NCBI GenBank assembly: GCA_002327225.1
Contig: DCUN01000144.1
Span: forward strand, 1 to 12,587
DNA from: Desulfobulbaceae bacterium UBA2213
GTDB lineage: Bacteria > Desulfobacterota > Desulfobulbia > Desulfobulbales > Desulfocapsaceae
Reading direction: 5' to 3'
DNA: 12,587 nucleotides
Position numbers and translations under genes: made by a program. Shown in pieces: positions 9,401 through 12,587 of the stretch. Under the pieces are notes generated by a model. That model saw only the letters and a program-made list of their open reading frames with translations, was not told where the DNA came from and made no database searches. Positions within the stretch are counted from its first letter, which is position 1, and every line of letters starts with the position of its first letter.

Positions 9401-10284
9401 AAGAGAATATTGCCGACCGGAAAGGGCCGGCCTATCATCTGAGTTTTACCCCGGAACTCACCCCGGCCCATATCCTGGAGAAGAATGAGAAACCGAGGGT
9501 GGCCATCCTCCGTGATGAGGGCTCCAACTCAGACCGGGAGATGACCGCCGCCTTTTATGCCGCCGGATTTGAGCCCTGGGACATCTGCATGAACGATCTG
9601 CTGGCCGGCCGCATTACCCTTGATGGCTTTCGCGGCCTGGCGGCGGTGGGCGGATTTTCCTATGGTGATGTCCCGGAGTCGGCCAAGGGCTGGGCTGCCA
9701 CCATCCTTTTTAATGAACAGCTCAAGACCATGTTCAATGCATTTTATAACCGGCCTGACACCTTTACCTTAGGAATCTGCAACGGCTGTCAGCTCTTTGG
9801 TCTGCTCGGCTGGGTGCCCTGGCAGGGGATAGCACCCGAAAGCCAGCCCCGTTTTGCCCATAATACCTCGGGCCGATTTGAATCGCGCTGGGTGACGGTC
9901 AAGGTGCTGCCATCGACGGCGATCATGTTCAAGGGCATGGAGGATCTGGTCTTCGGCATCCATCTCGATCATGGCGAGGGCCGGCTCCATTTCCCTGATG
10001 CCGCCATCCGGAAGCAGGTCGAAGCCGGCAATATGAGCCCCATGGTCTATGTGGACGACAAGGGTCAGGCCACCGAGGCCTACCCCTTTAATCCCAACGG
10101 TTCACCCGACGGCCTGGCCGCCCTTTGTTCGCCGGATGGCCGCCATCTGGCCCTGATGCCCCATCCCGAACGGGCCTTTCTGCCCTGGCAGCTCCACTAT
10201 CTGCCGGAGTCGATGAAAGATATCCAGGCCTCGCCCTGGCTGAAGATGTTTCAGAATGCCTATACGTGGTGCATGGGGGAGTGA
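6481..10284 (+). CDS. purL: Phosphoribosylformylglycinamidine (FGAM) synthase, single-chain long form
   Basis: The enzyme converts FGAR, glutamine and ATP to FGAM, step 4 of de novo purine synthesis, in the cytoplasm. The 1267-residue product is a complete long PurL (the E. coli form is about 1295). In order: an N-terminal region with VGPRLNFATAWSSN and RVERSRRYL; the first synthase half with NANSEHSRH (189-197) and AETHNFPTG (273-281), then GTGGRIRD; a second AIR-synthase-like half with VDGGKDSLSM (747-756); and a C-terminal class I glutamine amidotransferase from about 1005. The amidotransferase triad appears intact: Cys1100 in GICNGCQ, His1228 and Glu1230 in MPHPE. Several segments (for example AGTAGYC.GNLHIPGY and ASNGASDYGNKFGEP) match what I recall of animal and plant FGAM synthases better than the E. 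coli enzyme. The gene is visibly G+C-richer than ppiD or the SNF2 gene. No other pur gene is in the window. Confidence 0.97.
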   Translation: MGSRVTQLYRRIDESRAYCFNVESSRPLTGREMESLRLVLADGFLLDTVSQTPVLLGDRVVEVGPRLNFATAWSSNMVSICRATGIDCVTRVERSRRYLVPEGEDVQAFIAAHHDRMTECLYPQALHTFETGIVPEPVYDVDLKSGGPDALLNIPGISMDEWDRNFYYDYFVTKHKRNPTIVEIMDLNNANSEHSRHGFFKGKQVIDGVEQEQTLFDLVIDTLTVNPKGSVIAFKDNSSVVEGYDITTLHPSLPGAPSAFVVRDVRYHPLLTAETHNFPTGVAPFPGAETGTGGRIRDVQGTGKGGFVIAGTAGYCVGNLHIPGYEMSWEKQYPCPDNLASALQIEIDASNGASDYGNKFGEPLIQGFTRSFDLRLENKERWGYLKPIMFTAGVGQIDDRHTRKEKEQKGMLIVQVGGPAYRVGFGGGAASSMLQGENPEELDFNAVQRGDAEMEQKMNRVIRACNEMGDQTLIDVIHDQGAGGPANVLKELVEKSGGRVEIRNIRVGDPTMSVLEIYVAEYQERNGFLIRPENIEQFQAICTREKVNCEVLGEVTGDLRFVLHDATDGSTPVDIELDVLLGNIPQKTFTDEHRDPGLQPLSLPEDLSVSAALHDVLRLLSVGSKRFLTNKVDRAVSGLIVRQQCCGPLQLPVSDVAVVAQSHFGLTGIASAIGEQPVKMLVDPAAGARMAVGEGLTNLVWAGIEDLEQVKCSANWMWAPKLSGEGAAIYDAARAMRDAMVTIGIAVDGGKDSLSMATMVAGETVKSPRQLVISVYAAVPDINRVVTPDIKEPGSVLVLLDLAKGKNRLGGTALAQVQGQIGNESPDMDDPRQFKQAFLAVQELIRGGLILAGHDRSDGGLITTLLEMAFSGNCGLEIDLASSDSPLAALFSEELGLVVECRQEDLDALAALLAAGDIPHSVIGRSTSAKEVRVRCNGELVLDEKMQKLRQWWEETSYQLERLQMNPACAEEEKENIADRKGPAYHLSFTPELTPAHILEKNEKPRVAILRDEGSNSDREMTAAFYAAGFEPWDICMNDLLAGRITLDGFRGLAAVGGFSYGDVPESAKGWAATILFNEQLKTMFNAFYNRPDTFTLGICNGCQLFGLLGWVPWQGIAPESQPRFAHNTSGRFESRWVTVKVLPSTAIMFKGMEDLVFGIHLDHGEGRLHFPDAAIRKQVEAGNMSPMVYVDDKGQATEAYPFNPNGSPDGLAALCSPDGRHLALMPHPERAFLPWQLHYLPESMKDIQASPWLKMFQNAYTWCMGE

Positions 10285-10300
10285 GGTTGACAGCCCTCAC
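10281..10300 (+). other. Short hairpin overlapping the purL stop codon
   Basis: GTGAGG at 10281-10286, which contains the TGA stop, can pair with CCTCAC at 10295-10300 around an 8-nt loop, and flanking G and C runs could extend the stem across an A bulge. There is no T-run after it. It may help protect or end the purL transcript together with the larger hairpin 17 nt downstream. Confidence 0.3.
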
Positions 10301-10316
10301 CCCAATGAACGGGATA

Positions 10317-10377
10317 AGTGCCTTCCGCAGATTGTTTTCTTGCAAAAAAAAAACAAGAAAACAATCTGTAAGGCACT
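10317..10377. repeat. 23-bp imperfect hairpin with an A10 loop
   Basis: Outer arms 10317-10324 and 10370-10377 (8 bp) and inner arms 10328-10342 and 10354-10368 (15 bp) are perfectly complementary. They are separated only by a 3-nt/1-nt internal bulge. The 11-nt loop is C followed by ten A residues. No T-run follows on the plus strand and no T-run on the minus strand lies outside the stem, so it is not a textbook intrinsic terminator. It lies 33 bp after the purL stop. It could still block or stabilise the purL transcript end, or be a remnant of a small inverted-repeat element. Confidence 0.8.
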
Positions 10378-10387
10378 CAAGTGGTAG

Positions 10388-10552
10388 CCGGCTGCCGGTA
10401 AAACCGGACCGAGCAAAACGACTGCGGTGAATGTATCGGCAGATCACCTTGAGTCGCAGGCCAGACAGGCGCTCTCCGTGGCGCAATACAAGTTGGCTCC
10501 AAATCCCGACAGAAAGACGGTTAAGGCCTATTATAGGCATGGGCAGGTATGA
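10388..10552 (+). pseudogene. Possible remnant of a protein-coding gene (C-terminal fragment), uncertain
   Basis: After an in-frame TAG at 10385-10387, the plus frame stays open to tandem TGA stops at 10550-10555. From a GTG at 10427 it would encode 41 residues (including SADHLESQARQALSVAQYK and KTVKAYYRHGQV) with a composition typical of a soluble protein. There is no Shine-Dalgarno before the GTG and no recognised family. An open run of about 54 codons can arise by chance at this base composition. An antisense reading of the same stretch is also open. If real, it is more likely the tail of a lost gene than a working one. Confidence 0.2.
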
Positions 10553-10617
10553 TGAATGTAAGGGTGATGATTGATTCTGTAGGCGCGAGTGACATCACAC
10601 ATAGGATTTGTAGCAAG

Positions 10618-10623
10618 AAGGAG
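10618..10623 (+). promoter_or_regulatory. Ribosome binding site of the DsrE-family gene
   Basis: AAGGAG lies 8 nt before the ATG at 10632. It is the best Shine-Dalgarno match in the window and supports this start for a short gene. Confidence 0.85.
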
Positions 10624-10631
10624 AGATAATC

Positions 10632-10982
10632 ATGCACTATAAAGCGGTTTTTCATGTCGATCAGAAGGATGGGCAGGTCTTTACTCTGGCCCTCAATAAT
10701 GTCATCAATCTGTTGAATGCCATTCCCGGTCAGGAGCATGATCTGATTGTGCTCTTGAACGGTCCGGCGGTCAGCCTGGCGGCCAGGGAGGAGGCGGGCT
10801 CATTTATGGAGATGATTCAAGGGCTTGCAGCCCAGGGGGTCCGTTTCCAGGTCTGCGAGAATGCCCTGAAACGGTTTGAGGTCAACCGTGACAGTTTGAT
10901 TGGAGAATGTGAGGTGATTCCCGCCGGTATTGTCGGCCTCATCGATCTGCAGAATCAGGGCTTTGCGTATATTAAACCCTGA
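10632..10982 (+). CDS. DsrE/DsrF-like family protein of unknown role
   Basis: The 116-residue product has the compact alpha/beta pattern of the DsrE/YchN-like fold. It starts with a YKAVFHVD strand, continues with a helix NVINLLNAI, the strand DLIVLLNGPAV, a helix ending in LAAQGVRFQVCENAL, and a C-terminal VIPAGIVGLIDLQNQGFAYIKP. This ending is typical of the small stand-alone DsrE proteins (COG1416-like, from memory). Cys75 in the VCEN segment occupies the position often conserved in these proteins and could carry or sense a sulfur species; Cys93 is less typical. True DsrE acts in sulfur relay as part of DsrEFH, but no dsrF, dsrH or tusA gene is beside it here, so a relay role is not shown. 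It has its own strong ribosome binding site and its 3' end overlaps folA on the other strand by 11 bp. It is likely cytoplasmic, as no signal peptide is seen. Confidence 0.87.
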   Translation: MHYKAVFHVDQKDGQVFTLALNNVINLLNAIPGQEHDLIVLLNGPAVSLAAREEAGSFMEMIQGLAAQGVRFQVCENALKRFEVNRDSLIGECEVIPAGIVGLIDLQNQGFAYIKP

Positions 10983-11466
10983 TCTGTGACCTTCTTATGC
11001 GGTGGTAGGTAATGCGGGTATAGGGGAGCGGGCCTGGTACCGCTGTTCGAACCGTTTCACTAAATTCCTCTTCTGGAATCGGGGGGAAAAAGGTGTCTCC
11101 TGCAAACTCCTGATCCAGGACACTGAGGATAATGGTATCGGCCAGGGGCAGGGCCAGGGTATATATCTGCGATCCACCGGCAATGAAGACCTTCTCGCGG
11201 CCCGCACAGAGTGTGAGGGCCTGCTCCAGACTCTGGACAGTGGAGCATCCCGGCAGACAAAGGCCAGGGGCGCGGCTGATGACAACGGTGGTGCGACCCG
11301 GCAGGGGGCGGCCAATGGAGTCATGGGTCTTGCGACCCATGATCAGGACATGACCCATGGTAGTGGCCTTGAACCACTGCAGTTCCCCGGGGATGTGCCA
11401 GGGGATGCTGTTTCCCCTGCCGATGACCCGGTTGGCAGCCATGGCCGCGATGATGATGACTTCCAC
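10972..11466 (-). CDS. folA: Dihydrofolate reductase
   Basis: The enzyme reduces dihydrofolate to tetrahydrofolate with NADPH, supplying one-carbon carriers for purine, thymidylate and methionine synthesis. The 164 residues match the usual length. Visible motifs are the N-terminal IIAAMAANRVIGRGN, the substrate loop IPWHIPGELQWFK with Glu28 at the position of the E. coli catalytic Asp27, the NADPH-binding MGRKTHDSIGRPLPGR (43-58), and FIAGGSQIY (94-102). An acidic Glu at this position is also known in other DHFRs, for example vertebrate ones, so activity is expected. The start codon is GTG (11466-11464), with AGGGA about 9 nt upstream. The gene begins 26 bp after the stop of the DEAD-box helicase gene on the same strand, so the two are probably cotranscribed. 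It converges tail-to-tail with the DsrE-family gene. Confidence 0.96.
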   Translation of the reverse strand: MEVIIIAAMAANRVIGRGNSIPWHIPGELQWFKATTMGHVLIMGRKTHDSIGRPLPGRTTVVISRAPGLCLPGCSTVQSLEQALTLCAGREKVFIAGGSQIYTLALPLADTIILSVLDQEFAGDTFFPPIPEEEFSETVRTAVPGPLPYTRITYHRIRRSQIRV

Positions 11467-11492
11467 CAGAGCTGTTCCCTGATTGGTCGCTT

Positions 11493-12587
11493 TTACTCTT
11501 TCACTCTCTTTTTCCTGGCAGCAACCGAGGCAGGGCTCATCTGACCACGTCTTCTGGCACGACCCATGGCCGCTTCTCTTCTCTCGGTCTTTGCCTCGGT
11601 TTTCCGCACCAGTTGAGGTGGTGGGGTGTGTGACTGTGTTTTTCCTTCATCCAGACGGCGGATCTTGAGCTGTTTGTCAGCAACCTTGACTTTTTGCAGG
11701 AGGGCCAGTGTTTCCTGTTCGAGTCCGACGGGCAGATCAACAGTGCTGTGATCATCAAAGATCGAGATCCGGCCGATGTGCTTGCTGCTGAGATCCGCCT
11801 CATTGGCAATGGCCCCGACAATGTTCCCCGGTTTCACCCCCTGGTTAAGACCCACTTCAATGCGAAAGCGTTCCATGCCCTGATCAGGTGCGCTTGAGGG
11901 CCTGGGCTCTCGTGCCTCCCTTTGCTCGCGGAAATTCTTGGGATCACGATATTCTTTAAACTCCCTGGCCTCTCTGAACTCTCTGGGCTCTTCTTTTTTA
12001 TATCCGGAAAACGGTTTAGCTGATTTTTCAAACTTGCCGCCTGATCGTGACGAGCGGTCATAGGGAACAGACCTCTCCGGCGTGGGAGCGGGCAGATCTT
12101 TGAGGAGCAGGGGCTTGTCGCCCTGGGAAAGACTGGCCAGGGCCGCGGCCACCAGATCGGCCGGGACGTCATGTTCTCCAAGGTACTCCTCGATCAAGCG
12201 TTGATAAAAATCAAGATTGTCGGCGGTGAGGGTGTCGGTGATCCGCTGCTTGAACTCCATGATCCGTTTATCATTGATGACCTCGGTAGAGGGCATCTTC
12301 ATAGGCTCAATCTTCTGCCGGGTGGCCCGCTCTATGGTGGTTACCATCTGCCTTTCCCGGGTGGTGACAAAGAGAATGGCCTCACCGCTGCGTCCCGCCC
12401 TGCCGGTGCGGCCGATGCGGTGGACGTAGGATTCGGTGTCGTGGGGGATGTCAAAATTAAGGACATGGCTGATCCTTTCCACATCGAGGCCGCGGGCCGC
12501 CACATCGGTTGCCACCAGGATATCGAGCTTGCCGCTTTTCAGCTGCTCGACGGTCCGCTGTCGCAGATTCTGCGGGATGTCACCGTT
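11493..12587 (-). CDS. deaD: DEAD-box RNA helicase, C-terminal part with DbpA-type RNA-binding domain (5' end outside window)
   Basis: The frame is open from the right edge to the TAA at 11495-11493, giving 364 residues of the C-terminal half. The first visible residues (NGDIPQNLRQRTVEQLKSG) belong to the second RecA-like domain. Next come motif V (ILVATDVAARGLDVERI) and motif VI (YVHRIGRTGRAGR). After a helical linker, a charged stretch at about 11901-11993 is rich in Arg, Glu, Phe and Lys (repeats of the RE-F-RE kind). A DbpA/CsdA-type RRM-like domain follows (RFRIEVGLNQGVKPGNIVGAI through KIRRL), then a basic tail. This arrangement resembles DeaD/CsdA, which remodels RNA in ribosome assembly and mRNA turnover, often under cold stress. 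The motif I and DEAD box lie outside the window, so ATPase intactness cannot be judged. The symbol is by architecture. It is likely cotranscribed with folA. Confidence 0.93.
   Translation of the reverse strand, partial: NGDIPQNLRQRTVEQLKSGKLDILVATDVAARGLDVERISHVLNFDIPHDTESYVHRIGRTGRAGRSGEAILFVTTRERQMVTTIERATRQKIEPMKMPSTEVINDKRIMEFKQRITDTLTADNLDFYQRLIEEYLGEHDVPADLVAAALASLSQGDKPLLLKDLPAPTPERSVPYDRSSRSGGKFEKSAKPFSGYKKEEPREFREAREFKEYRDPKNFREQREAREPRPSSAPDQGMERFRIEVGLNQGVKPGNIVGAIANEADLSSKHIGRISIFDDHSTVDLPVGLEQETLALLQKVKVADKQLKIRRLDEGKTQSHTPPPQLVRKTEAKTERREAAMGRARRRGQMSPASVAARKKRVKE

Larger units (their letters stand above)
10285..10631. other. Intergenic region between purL and the DsrE-family gene
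   Basis: This 347-bp gap holds two hairpins near the purL end and a possible gene fragment, each listed separately. At 10564-10598 a 6-bp inverted repeat (GTGATG and CATCAC, 23 nt apart) precedes the DsrE-family gene. I see no clear promoter, tRNA or transposase. The stretch 10380-10545 has composition like coding DNA rather than the A+T-rich look of the 6059-6480 spacer. Confidence 0.6.

Noticed and set aside
10088..10540. A 150-codon minus-strand frame spanning the purL 3' end and the A10 hairpin
   Set aside because: Its second half is antisense to purL, and it reads straight through both arms of the hairpin. No ribosome binding site or recognised family was seen.
1..12587. A new defence or mobile system anchored by the SNF2 gene
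   Set aside because: The visible neighbours (ppiD-like, purL, DsrE-family, folA, deaD) are housekeeping genes. There is no methyltransferase, nuclease, integrase, toxin-antitoxin pair or CRISPR array in the window. The side of the SNF2 gene beyond the left edge cannot be seen.

Overview
The window looks like a piece of a bacterial chromosome carrying mostly housekeeping genes. The gene families and their look (a PpiD-like parvulin chaperone, a DsrE-family protein, a large SNF2 ATPase, a PurL with eukaryote-like motifs) suggest a Desulfobacterota ('deltaproteobacterial') organism, perhaps near the Desulfobulbales. That assignment rests on recall of protein families, not on a search. Base composition is moderate and clearly higher in G+C inside purL. 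I see no rRNA, tRNA, CRISPR array, integrase or intact insertion sequence.

Layout. Positions 1-3946 (minus) hold a SNF2-family helicase/translocase that runs off the left edge. Its 1315 visible residues include about 930 residues ahead of the helicase core. Behind it, across a 19-bp perfect hairpin that probably terminates transcription, lies a 634-residue PpiD/SurA-like periplasmic folding factor (4154-6058, minus). A 422-bp divergent intergenic region with a small operator-like inverted repeat and a leader hairpin separates this from the full-length single-chain FGAM synthase PurL (6481-10284, plus). Then comes a 347-bp gap (10285-10631) with a striking 23-bp hairpin closed by an A10 loop and a possible decayed gene fragment. 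A small DsrE-family protein (10632-10982, plus) follows. Its 3' end overlaps by 11 bp the 3' end of folA (10972-11466, minus). folA sits 26 bp downstream of the 3' part of a DEAD-box RNA helicase with a DbpA-type RNA-binding domain (11493-12587, minus, cut by the right edge).

How the genes work together. PurL (step 4 of de novo purine synthesis) and FolA (regeneration of tetrahydrofolate, the source of the formyl groups used in that pathway) are metabolically linked but are on opposite strands and separated, so the link may be chance. deaD-folA is the only likely operon in the window. ppiD and the SNF2 gene are codirectional but appear separated by a terminator. I found no convincing new multi-gene system. 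The items most worth a second look are the long N-terminal region of the SNF2 protein, the structured 10285-10631 gap, and the eukaryote-like PurL.
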